A stretch of DNA of 18,125 nucleotides from the NCBI GenBank assembly GCA_027295475.1, contig JAPUKV010000120.1, positions 1 to 18,125 on the forward strand. Reading direction: 5' to 3'. Shown in pieces: positions 1-6,173 of the stretch. The translations under genes were made by a program, and so were the position numbers. Positions within the stretch are counted from its first letter, which is position 1. The number at the start of each line of letters is the position of its first letter. This DNA comes from Pseudomonadota bacterium. GTDB lineage: Bacteria; Pseudomonadota; Gammaproteobacteria; Woeseiales; Woeseiaceae. Below the pieces are notes generated by a model. The model searched no databases. It had not been told where the DNA came from and saw nothing but the letters and a program-made list of their open reading frames with translations.

Positions 1-61
1 ACGCCCCCATTTATGCCTTGTAATTGACTCTGATGGCGGCCACATGAGTGGCCCGACAAAC

Positions 62-66
62 GGAGG
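62..66 (+). promoter_or_regulatory. Ribosome binding site of the OmpA-domain gene
   Basis: GGAGG lies 8 bases before the ATG at 75. It selects that ATG over the in-frame ATG at 48, which has no such site and would put nine charged residues in front of the signal peptide. Confidence 0.75.
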
Positions 67-74
67 AAACGACA

Positions 75-800
75 ATGCGTAACAGAAAATTTGCTTTTGC
101 TATTCTTGCCTGCCTGATCGCGACGCCGGCCCTGGCCGAGGGCACCACATCCAAGAGGGAAAGCATCGGACTCGGTGTCGGTGGAATAATTGGTGCTGTC
201 GCAGGCGGGCCTGTCGGGTTCATTGTCGGTGCAGCTGTCGGCGCGAAGTTAGGTGATGAGTTCCACAAGAAAAACACGGCGGTAACGACGCTGTCCGATT
301 CACTGGTCAGCTCCAGAAAGCAGATTATGGCGCTGGAAAAAAGTGTTGATGCGCTGAACAGTGACATCGACTCGTTGAGCGGCGATTTGCAGCGTATGCG
401 GGCAGTTGCGAGACCTGAACTTGTCACTCTGATGCAGGCCGGCATCGAAATAGACCTGTTGTTCCGTACCGACGAGCACGTGCTTGCTACTACGACGGAC
501 ACCAAACTGCGGGCACTTGCGGCAAATCTTTCCACAATGCCTGACATCTATGTCCAGCTTGACGGATTTGCGGACGAGCGGGGTGACGCCGACTACAACC
601 AGAGGCTCTCCGCTCAGAGGGCAGAATACGTACGGGACGTCCTGATATCCAACGGCATTGCCGAGTCACGCATCAAGCTTGCTGCACACGGTGAATCACC
701 GGCAGCAGACGATAATCCCGACAGCTTCGCGCTTGAGCGCAAAGTGAGCCTGACGCTGTTTGTCGAAGAGACGCCGTCATTCGCGTCGAATCCTGACTAG
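75..800 (+). CDS. Exported glycine-zipper/OmpA-domain protein (PdsO-like)
   Basis: The 241-residue product begins with a typical signal peptide: MRNRK, a hydrophobic core, then cleavage after ALA at about residue 21. Residues 32-61 form a glycine zipper of the GVGGIIGAVAGG type that could insert in a membrane. Residues 70-110 look like a coiled coil rich in Leu, Ser and Asp. Residues 125-231 are an OmpA C-terminal domain, with the peptidoglycan-binding signature GFADERGDADYNQRLSAQRA. It therefore probably tethers the outer membrane to peptidoglycan from the periplasm. Glycine zipper, coiled coil and OmpA domain in this order, at this size, recall PdsO, the OmpA-family member of proteobacterial dedicated sortase systems. 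That name is a guess from architecture, since no sortase is visible; its partners would lie left of the window. It has its own terminator just downstream. The OmpA-domain call is firm, the PdsO assignment is not. Confidence 0.9.
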   Translation: MRNRKFAFAILACLIATPALAEGTTSKRESIGLGVGGIIGAVAGGPVGFIVGAAVGAKLGDEFHKKNTAVTTLSDSLVSSRKQIMALEKSVDALNSDIDSLSGDLQRMRAVARPELVTLMQAGIEIDLLFRTDEHVLATTTDTKLRALAANLSTMPDIYVQLDGFADERGDADYNQRLSAQRAEYVRDVLISNGIAESRIKLAAHGESPAADDNPDSFALERKVSLTLFVEETPSFASNPD

Positions 801-842
801 ACAGCGCTCGGTCCCCGAGAGACTCTTCAATGAGTCGCTATT

Positions 843-872
843 GGCCGGTCTCCCCGAGACCGGCCCTTTTTT
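843..872 (+). terminator. Rho-independent terminator after the OmpA-domain gene
   Basis: A perfect 10-bp stem (GGCCGGTCTC paired with GAGACCGGCC) closes a three-base CCC loop and is followed by C and six T residues. It starts 42 bases after the stop codon. This is the clearest intrinsic terminator in the window. Confidence 0.93.
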
Positions 873-900
873 GTTTGCCTGGCTGGATTTATGGTATGAA
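871..900 (+). promoter_or_regulatory. Candidate promoter for the phhB-dehydratase pair
   Basis: TTGTTT at 871-876 and TATGAA at 895-900 are separated by 18 bases, and a TG at 892-893 would give an extended -10. It lies right after the terminator and about 32 bases before the phhB start, where a promoter is needed. The -35 match is partial and overlaps the terminator T-tract. Confidence 0.35.
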
Positions 901-932
901 GCTCCTCTCAGATGGACTAACGGCGATAATTT

Positions 933-1271
933 ATGGCAGACCTTGTTGAGCGCAAATGCCGGCCTTGCGAAGGCGATGTCGAGCCTTTGACTGCGGATCA
1001 GGCTGGCGAGCTGATGTCGGCATTGCACCCGGACTGGGAGCTTGGCGAATCCGGCGATTACATCAGCCGTGAATTTCAATTTCCGGGGTTTGCCATGACA
1101 ATTGCTTTCACCAATGCCGTTGCCTGGGTTGCAAGCACCGAGGGACACCACCCGGAAATGATCGTCAAATACGGAAGTTGTCTCGTGCGATATACGACGA
1201 CGGCAATAAACGGGCTGTCGGATAACGATTTCATTTGCGCCGCCAAGATAGATCGGCTGGCGGCCCAATGA
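933..1271 (+). CDS. phhB: Pterin-4a-carbinolamine dehydratase (PCD/DCoH family)
   Basis: The enzyme dehydrates 4a-hydroxytetrahydrobiopterin to quinonoid dihydropterin, so that the pterin cofactor of aromatic amino acid hydroxylases can be recycled. It is cytosolic. The product has 112 residues, the normal family length. The family core is intact: a WELGESGDYISREFQF strand region, FTNAVAWVA helix, the EGHHPE motif with the paired active-site histidines, and the ending GLSDNDFICAAKID. The N-terminus carries a CRPCEG segment often seen in bacterial members. Its TGA overlaps the ATG of the following dehydratase gene (ATGA), so the two are probably translationally coupled. No phenylalanine hydroxylase gene is present here, so the pterin substrate source is unknown. 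The RBS before the ATG is weak. Confidence 0.93.
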   Translation: MADLVERKCRPCEGDVEPLTADQAGELMSALHPDWELGESGDYISREFQFPGFAMTIAFTNAVAWVASTEGHHPEMIVKYGSCLVRYTTTAINGLSDNDFICAAKIDRLAAQ

Positions 1272-2239
1272 TCGAACTCAGCGATATTCAGGCTGCGGCG
1301 AAACGCCTGGCGCAGGTTGCGGTCAGAACACCACTCCTCCGGCCGGCCGAACTTGACGAGATCGCCGGCGGCACAGTCTTGTTAAAGCCCGAGTGCTTGC
1401 AGGTAACCGGTACTTTCAAGATCCGTGGCGCCTATAATTTTCTGAGTCGGCTGTCTCCCGAGCAAGCGGGCAAAGGGGTGGTGGCATGGTCTTCAGGCAA
1501 CCATGCACAGGGGGTGGCCAGGGCCGGTAGCCTGCTTGGCATCAAAACGGTCATCGTCATGCCCGAGGATGCCCCGAAAGTAAAAATAGAACGAACCAAA
1601 CGATTTGGCGGAGAGGTCGTTCTGTACGACCGGTACAGTGGTGACCGCGAGGCGATCGCCCGGCAGGTCGCCGCAGAACGTGGCGCCATAGTCGTGCCGT
1701 CCTATGATCACGAGGACATCGTTGCCGGCCAGGGTACGGTTGGTCTCGAAATCGTCGAGCAGTGCAGCGAGCTCGGTCTTTCGCCCGACCAGGTTCTTCT
1801 CTGCTGTGGCGGAGGAGGGTTGAGCGCGGGCTCGGCTGTCGCGATAAAGGCGCTATCACCGGCAACGTCCGTTCACACGGTCGAGCCGGCGCACTTTGAT
1901 GACACGGCCCGGTCGTTACGCGAAGGCGTACGCTGCTCGAATCTGAAAACGGCGCGTTCGATCTGCGATGCGTTACTGGCGGAAACCCCCGGCGAGATGA
2001 CTTTTGCCATAAATCAAGAACTTGCAGGTGAAGGTCTCGTCGTCAGTGACGAAGATGTAAAAGTGGCAATGCGTTTTGCGTTCAGTCACCTGAAGCTCGT
2101 TGTCGAGCCTGGCGGGGCTGTTGCGCTCGCGGCTGTATTGACGGGCAAAATAGACTGCAAAGACAAGGTAACGGTTGCAGTGTTGACCGGTGGCAACGTC
2201 GACGCGGAATTATTCTCGGCAATTCAGAATGAGCCCTGA
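1268..2239 (+). CDS. PLP-dependent threonine/serine dehydratase, single domain
   Basis: A fold-type II PLP enzyme of 323 residues that should deaminate L-threonine to 2-oxobutanoate and ammonia, and perhaps L-serine to pyruvate. The PLP lysine is K51 in TGTFKIRGAYN. The substrate loop SGNHAQG is at 76-82, and the phosphate-binding glycine loop GGGGLSAG is at 181-188. The length matches catabolic TdcB-like enzymes or serine racemases. The C-terminal ACT-like regulatory domain of biosynthetic IlvA is absent, so feedback inhibition by isoleucine through that domain is not expected. The start chosen is the ATG overlapping the phhB stop; an in-frame ATG at 1235 lies inside phhB. Its product could feed the AHAS encoded further right, which is an inference from pathway logic. 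Sequence alone cannot settle threonine versus serine versus racemase activity. Confidence 0.88.
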   Translation: MIELSDIQAAAKRLAQVAVRTPLLRPAELDEIAGGTVLLKPECLQVTGTFKIRGAYNFLSRLSPEQAGKGVVAWSSGNHAQGVARAGSLLGIKTVIVMPEDAPKVKIERTKRFGGEVVLYDRYSGDREAIARQVAAERGAIVVPSYDHEDIVAGQGTVGLEIVEQCSELGLSPDQVLLCCGGGGLSAGSAVAIKALSPATSVHTVEPAHFDDTARSLREGVRCSNLKTARSICDALLAETPGEMTFAINQELAGEGLVVSDEDVKVAMRFAFSHLKLVVEPGGAVALAAVLTGKIDCKDKVTVAVLTGGNVDAELFSAIQNEP

Positions 2240-2273
2240 ACCAGGGCCGGCGATCCTTGCTGAAACACTCGGG

Positions 2274-3053
2274 CTAGTTGTGGCTGGATCCGAATTGCGA
2301 CTTGTGTAATACCGTGACGTTTGCCGCATTCGGCTCAGGGTAAGTCCCCGTCGGCATTGCGTGGTGACGCCGGTTTTCCCAATCATCCAGCCACTCGATG
2401 ATGAGTTGGAGTTGTTCGATATCTTTCCCGGCCCGGTGCAGCGGCATTTCGCAAACTCCGATGCCCTCTGCAGCGGCATGTACGAAATTCTGACTGTCCC
2501 GTATGACCGCAATTACCGGAATCCCCAGCGTATCGAGGAAACTCATGAGCTTCACGAAGCTCTTGGTGTTCCGGCGCGTGCGATTCGCCACGACCGCAAG
2601 CTTGCGGTCGCGCCGATCGATTTTTGCGACGAGCAGGAGGTCGGCGATGCAATGCGATGCGGCATGAATATCGATTGCCGAGGGCAATACCGGTACCAGT
2701 ATGCTTGTGGCATCGCGCGTTATTTCGCGTAAATCGTCGTGGCTCAGGCTGGCCGCAGAATCGACGATGAGACTGGTCGTCTCATTGGGTACCCTGAGCT
2801 GCCAGCTGCGAGTCGCCTGCATGCTGTTCTTGTAGGCAGCAATGCCGTGTATCGGAGGCTGCGAGCAGGGGCGTTTCTCGAGCCACCTCATGGTGGAGCC
2901 CTGCTGGTCGCAATCCATAACGGCCGGGACCGGACCGCCGCGGCCCGCGTAGTAACTGGCCAGGTTCGTTGCGAGCGTCGTTTTCCCGCAACCTCCCTTC
3001 GGATTCAAAATGACGATCTTGTTCAGATCGTTTCTGTTCGGCGTGATGAGCAT
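2274..3053 (-). CDS. ParA/MinD-family P-loop ATPase, orphan
   Basis: The 259-residue protein has the deviant Walker A box KGGCGKTT at 19-26, including the signature lysine K19. A DCDQQGS segment follows at 47-53, with a Walker B-like LIVDSA at 95-100. This is the ParA fold, which dimerises on ATP and binds DNA or a membrane to position cargo. The N-terminus is short and has no helix-turn-helix domain, as in small chromosomal or orphan ParA proteins. No ParB, parS site or MinE-like partner is visible nearby, so its cargo is unknown. It is last in a minus-strand group after the alpha/beta hydrolase, with a 127-base gap in between, and may have its own promoter. It converges on the dehydratase gene with 34 bases between the stops. 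No good RBS precedes the ATG. Confidence 0.85.
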   Translation of the reverse strand: MLITPNRNDLNKIVILNPKGGCGKTTLATNLASYYAGRGGPVPAVMDCDQQGSTMRWLEKRPCSQPPIHGIAAYKNSMQATRSWQLRVPNETTSLIVDSAASLSHDDLREITRDATSILVPVLPSAIDIHAASHCIADLLLVAKIDRRDRKLAVVANRTRRNTKSFVKLMSFLDTLGIPVIAVIRDSQNFVHAAAEGIGVCEMPLHRAGKDIEQLQLIIEWLDDWENRRHHAMPTGTYPEPNAANVTVLHKSQFGSSHN

Positions 3054-3180
3054 CTTGGTTTGGCGATTATCCTCTCGACTGATCGTTACTTTGTGACATT
3101 CGGTGTGCCAAATCCATGCGCCGGTTCACACAATACCGGAAACTGCCGCATTTGGGGACGGGCCGCGTTATGTCCGTTCC

Positions 3181-4131
3181 CTACAGGTGCAGTGCACCAT
3201 GTTCGTCCCTCTGCCGTCCCGGTATGAAGAATCGGTCAACATCGCCCATTAGCGTGGCGGCGAGATCTCGGGCGAATACTTTGTCGCCGAAATACCAGGA
3301 ATGGTTGTAGGCTCCGATAAAGGTCGCTTTCTTCCTGTCCTTGCCGGCGAAGTATGCGCCGCAGTTCACGTTGACGGCCTTGTCCTGATGATCGGGCGGC
3401 AGCCCGATTCGACCGGCCCTCGGGGCAACACCGACACGCTTGACGTTCGACAGTTTGAGTACCGAGTCAAAGGGGTTCTGATAGTTCGTAAGCCGGGTGC
3501 AGTGACGGTAGATCGAACTCGATTTTGAATCGGACGCCGACATCGATCGGCTCGACACGTCGGCGCCCACAAAACAGACTTGTGACACGTTCCAGTTGGT
3601 AGCCGCAATTCCAGGCCTGTCATCCGCATCGTCGAAGCCTTCTCTGACGACATAGGCGCCGGTCGAATGTGCGATGACATGGACGTTGTATTCACAGCCG
3701 CGAAACTGCGCTGAGGCAAGCAGGCTGATGCAGTCATCTACCAGGCGAAGCGCTGTGATCTTCGCGTCGCTACGGTCCTCGAGGTAATTCAGCGCACGAT
3801 CATCACTTGGCCAGTCGAAACTGACGAGCACCCCCTTGAATCCAGCATCTGCGAGATCGGCTTTGAGTCGGCGATGGCGCCACATAATGCTTTTCGCGTC
3901 ATTGCTGTAGCCGTGGACGAGAACTGCGATGTCGCCACAGTCATTTCCGGTGTTGTGATTCGTGTGAGTCTGTCCTTCAGCCATGACGGCGTCGACCCAT
4001 TCGGCCTGTTCAATGGCGTGAGCAGGTGTCGGCAGCCGGTTGGCAGGGACTTTGAGAAATCGCGTCCGCCCGGGTTCCGCATCAAACTTTTGCTTGCGTA
4101 TACGCCGGGCGGATAGCAGGTAGTCGGGCAT
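3181..4131 (-). CDS. Alpha/beta hydrolase, DUF900-like
   Basis: A 316-residue serine hydrolase. The oxyanion-side motif LVHGYSNDAK is at 71-80. The nucleophile elbow AHSTG is at 154-158, with S156 as nucleophile. A likely acid is D222 in NPFDSVLKLS, and the catalytic histidine is probably H277 in GAYNHSWYF. The spacing and the HGY plus AHSTG pattern fit the DUF900 group of esterase/lipase-like proteins, whose substrates are mostly unknown. There is no signal peptide; the N-terminus is basic (SARRIRKQK), so a cytosolic location is likely. It starts 31 bases after the lipoprotein methyltransferase stop and is probably co-transcribed with it. I see no clear Shine-Dalgarno before the ATG. The hydrolase fold is firm; a specific reaction cannot be named. 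Confidence 0.82.
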   Translation of the reverse strand: MPDYLLSARRIRKQKFDAEPGRTRFLKVPANRLPTPAHAIEQAEWVDAVMAEGQTHTNHNTGNDCGDIAVLVHGYSNDAKSIMWRHRRLKADLADAGFKGVLVSFDWPSDDRALNYLEDRSDAKITALRLVDDCISLLASAQFRGCEYNVHVIAHSTGAYVVREGFDDADDRPGIAATNWNVSQVCFVGADVSSRSMSASDSKSSSIYRHCTRLTNYQNPFDSVLKLSNVKRVGVAPRAGRIGLPPDHQDKAVNVNCGAYFAGKDRKKATFIGAYNHSWYFGDKVFARDLAATLMGDVDRFFIPGRQRDEHGALHL

Positions 4132-4162
4132 CGTCAGATCTTTGTCAGGGCACAGATCATCA

Positions 4163-4981
4163 TTATTCGGCTGGCTTTCTGACCTTTAGCAGAAAGCGGT
4201 CTGTCTTGCCTCGCACAGACTCATCGAATACGAACAGACTATGGTCATCCGTCTCATTGCGCAGCAGATCGCTGTCCGATTCGACGATAAATCCAGCTGC
4301 TTCGACAGTTTCGAGGACCTTGGAAATCTCGATCCGGTGCAATGCCGCGTTGTCCGCACCGGCTTCACCGACGTGATCAATAATTCCGAGCACGCCGCCG
4401 GGCCTTAGAACGCTTGCTATGAACCGGAGGGCGTCGACGGTCGCTTCCGGGCCGCCCCGGTTGTAGACGTCGTGGTAATTGAGGGCCGTTATCGCGGCGT
4501 CGAATGGGCCGTCTTCAGGCGTCAGGTCTGCGAAGTCCTTGTTGAGGCGTGTGACGTTCGGCAATCGATTGCCGGCCAGGCGGCCACTGATCGCTTTTTC
4601 ATTCGCGCCGTCCCGAAACTTGAGCACTCCCGGCGTATTTTGCGCGACAACATGCCCGTCCTCGCCAACCGCCAGCGACAGTACTTCGGTGTAGTAGCCG
4701 CCAGCCGCGATCACATCCATTACGCGCATCCCGCTCTCGATACCAAGGAACGCGACGACGTCCGCCGGTCGGCGCCCAGCGTCGCGCGCCCGATCCGATT
4801 CCGCTCTATCTTCGCTGGTAAGGCGCATTCTCAAATCGTTGGTGGCCTGTTCGCTTGCCGTCTCAGGCGCTGCCCCCCCGGTTGCAGGCCCGGACTCCGG
4901 GCCGTTGCCACCACCACACGCGGCGATGGCGAGCGAAACAGCGAAAAAGGTGAGAACCGTGGTTTTTCTTCTGGCAATCAT
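4163..4981 (-). CDS. Putative lipoprotein SAM-dependent methyltransferase (COG4798-like)
   Basis: The 272-residue product starts with a lipoprotein signal: MIARRK, a hydrophobic stretch, then the lipobox IAAC with C22 as the lipidated cysteine. A Gly/Pro/Glu-rich linker follows to about residue 48. The rest is a class I methyltransferase fold: RPADVVAFLGIESGMRVMDV leads into motif I (VMDVIAAGGYYTE, 87-99), then a VLRPGGVLGIIDH strand typical of motif III. This resembles the exported predicted methyltransferases of COG4798. Motif I lacks the first glycine of the usual DxGxGxG, as in part of that family. No Asp follows the cysteine, so outer-membrane sorting facing the periplasm is expected. 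A methyltransferase outside the cytosol would need SAM there, so the activity is uncertain. The start is set by GGAGG 6 bases upstream. Confidence 0.82.
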   Translation of the reverse strand: MIARRKTTVLTFFAVSLAIAACGGGNGPESGPATGGAAPETASEQATNDLRMRLTSEDRAESDRARDAGRRPADVVAFLGIESGMRVMDVIAAGGYYTEVLSLAVGEDGHVVAQNTPGVLKFRDGANEKAISGRLAGNRLPNVTRLNKDFADLTPEDGPFDAAITALNYHDVYNRGGPEATVDALRFIASVLRPGGVLGIIDHVGEAGADNAALHRIEISKVLETVEAAGFIVESDSDLLRNETDDHSLFVFDESVRGKTDRFLLKVRKPAE

Positions 4982-4987
4982 CGGAAT

Positions 4988-4992
4988 CCTCC
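4988..4992 (-). promoter_or_regulatory. Ribosome binding site of the lipoprotein methyltransferase
   Basis: On the minus strand GGAGG stands 6 bases before the ATG at 4981. It fixes that ATG as the start, so the lipoprotein signal is at the true N-terminus rather than internal to a longer frame that extends to 5113 and runs over the preceding gene. Confidence 0.75.
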
Positions 4993-5041
4993 AGGCAATT
5001 CTTGTTTTTGATTCGGGGCGTCCCAGCATACATCTGCTCTT

Positions 5042-5065
5042 GCCCGGCAACAATCTATGCCGGGC
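5042..5065 (-). terminator. Hairpin between the GFA and methyltransferase genes
   Basis: A perfect 8-bp stem (GCCCGGCA with TGCCGGGC) encloses an 8-base loop, 8 bases beyond the GFA stop codon. No T-run follows on the minus strand, so it is not a canonical intrinsic terminator. It could stabilise the upstream message or lower read-through into the lipoprotein gene. Confidence 0.45.
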
Positions 5066-5072
5066 CCGATGC

Positions 5073-5492
5073 TTACCTATCGTCCGGGTATTCGGGCCAG
5101 ACGGGAATTTCACTGGCGTCGCAGGACCAGGCGGCTCGCGACTCCCAGAAAATTCTGGCGGTCGGGTCGATCGCGGGCGACTCGTCCAGCGATCCTGCCG
5201 GAATGACTGCGAGGCTCAGGTCGGGCGCAATGCGCGGCAGCGGGCTCCCGCAATTCGAACAAAATACGGTGCGAAAGCGTTCGGCGTCCGGCACTTTGAA
5301 ACTCTTGAGGAGTTCTTCGCCGGAAAGCCATTTGGCAGCATCGGGTTTCAAGATGATATTGCTGGCGTGGCCTGTACCCGTGGTTTTGCGGCAACGCCGA
5401 CAGTGACAATGATAGAAAGCCCTCGGATTGCCCGAGATCTCATAGCGGACCGACCCACACAGGCAGCTGCCCGAGAGTGTTGACTGAGACAC
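5073..5492 (-). CDS. GFA family zinc protein (glutathione-dependent formaldehyde-activating-like)
   Basis: The 139-residue protein carries the full cysteine pattern of the GFA/CENP-V fold. CLC is at 10-12 in GSCLCGSVRYE, CHCRRC at 29-34, and CSNCGSPL at 78-85. These seven cysteines bind two zinc ions in characterised members. The founding enzyme (Gfa) was linked to condensing formaldehyde with glutathione, but most members have no proven reaction, so I would not claim formaldehyde metabolism here. The start is a GTG with AGAGGGG 8 bases upstream. A longer frame would begin at a TTG (5525) with 11 more residues that are not part of the domain. It is the first gene of the minus-strand group. 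The TTAA-type spacing before it gives no strong promoter, though TAAGAT on the minus strand is a possible -10. Confidence 0.88.
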   Translation of the reverse strand: MSQSTLSGSCLCGSVRYEISGNPRAFYHCHCRRCRKTTGTGHASNIILKPDAAKWLSGEELLKSFKVPDAERFRTVFCSNCGSPLPRIAPDLSLAVIPAGSLDESPAIDPTARIFWESRAAWSCDASEIPVWPEYPDDR

Positions 5493-5500
5493 GTCGAATT

Positions 5501-5507
5501 CCCCTCT
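5501..5507 (-). promoter_or_regulatory. Ribosome binding site deciding the GTG start of the GFA gene
   Basis: AGAGGGG on the minus strand lies 8 bases upstream of the GTG at 5492. It supports that start over the upstream TTG at 5525. Confidence 0.65.
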
Positions 5508-5620
5508 GGTGATTCTTGAGGACAATCTTACTGCATCTGCAGAAAAACAAGCCTTGAGCCTGCCGGCCTACTGGTTGATCAGCGGGTCCCGGCTTGTGCC
5601 ACAGCACACTGGCTCATGTT

Positions 5621-5929
5621 CTATTCGGGGAAGGAGCGAAGAAACTGGCGCGATTTTCGCAGCCATTTGCTGTTGTCACAGACGCAGTCTGCCTGGTGTT
5701 CGTCTTGCTGGCGGCCGGCGACATAGTCGACAACATTTTCCAGTGCGTCAACGAGATCCGTTAGCGGCGCTTCCTTAATTGCACTTATTGTGTAGCTGCT
5801 CAGCCATTTGCACCCTTCGCCATATATGCAGGTTTCGCATTCGGCGACGAAGTCCTCATAACGTCCCTGGTATGGGCATTGCGTAAAGTCGATGTCGCAT
5901 TCCATGAGCCATCGGGGATGCTCCAGCAA
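5621..5929 (-). CDS. Small cysteine-rich protein of unknown function
   Basis: I do not recognise this gene. The 102-residue frame holds seven cysteines: C11, C18, C31, C34 and C40 in a compact N-terminal block, and C82 and C84 in a CVCDN motif near the end. The block reads CDIDFTQCPYQGRY...ECETCIYGEGCKW, which suggests a zinc or iron-sulphur site. A helical segment with acidic and hydrophobic residues (about 55-72) lies between, and the C-terminus is basic (KWLRKSRQF). Amino acid composition looks coding, and the frame is on the same strand as its neighbours. The start is unclear: a TTG at 5929 is given, and an ATG at 5905 (residue 9) would still keep all cysteines. No good RBS precedes either. 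The reading frame is open back to a TGA about 57 bases upstream of the TTG, with no ATG or GTG there. Confidence 0.6.
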   Translation of the reverse strand: MLEHPRWLMECDIDFTQCPYQGRYEDFVAECETCIYGEGCKWLSSYTISAIKEAPLTDLVDALENVVDYVAGRQQDEHQADCVCDNSKWLRKSRQFLRSFPE

Positions 5930-6135
5930 ATGCGCCAGGTAACCCGTAATCGTTCTGGAATGATCCGCTCTGCGTTGTCACGACATCGCCCCTGCTCAGG
6001 AGGCTCATGCATAGCAAACCGTCCTGCCAGTATCTATGCGCGAAAATACCGAGTGGTCCATCAATATGACCTTGTTGGACCACTAGTCTGAAGACGGATT
6101 CCGTAAGGCGGTCACTATTCGCGCGACACCGGGCA

Positions 6136-6157
6136 TCCGCCAGCCTGCTGACGCGGA
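6136..6157 (-). terminator. Candidate hairpin after the AHAS large subunit
   Basis: On the minus strand TCCGC and CAGC pair with GCTG and GCGGA around a 2-base loop, with a 2-base bulge. It lies 17 bases past the stop at 6174. No T-run follows, so it may only protect the 3' end. The remaining bases from 5930 to 6135 show no other structure I can support. Confidence 0.35.
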
Positions 6158-6173
6158 GGGGAAACGATCCGTA

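Noticed and set aside
38..53. GGCCAC-ATGA-GTGGCC hairpin before the OmpA-domain gene
   Set aside because: Only a 6-bp stem in a short leader, without a T-run or a known regulatory motif; likely chance, though weak translational control cannot be excluded.
2274..3053. Plasmid or phage partition locus
   Set aside because: No ParB, parS repeats, replication gene or integrase nearby; the ATPase sits among chromosomal metabolic genes.
3154..3181. Inverted repeat GGGGACGG/CCGTTCCC between the hydrolase and ParA genes
   Set aside because: One position is mismatched on the transcribed minus strand and no T-run follows; too weak to call a terminator.
4839..5483. A 214-codon plus-strand frame
   Set aside because: It runs across the lipoprotein methyltransferase start, the hairpin and the GFA gene on the opposite strand; the minus-strand genes have motifs and ribosome binding sites, this one has none.
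5856..6083. A 75-codon minus-strand frame starting with ATG
   Set aside because: It overlaps the cysteine-rich frame in another register and shows no motif. A frameshift joining it to that gene was considered, but nothing shows that the two were once continuous.
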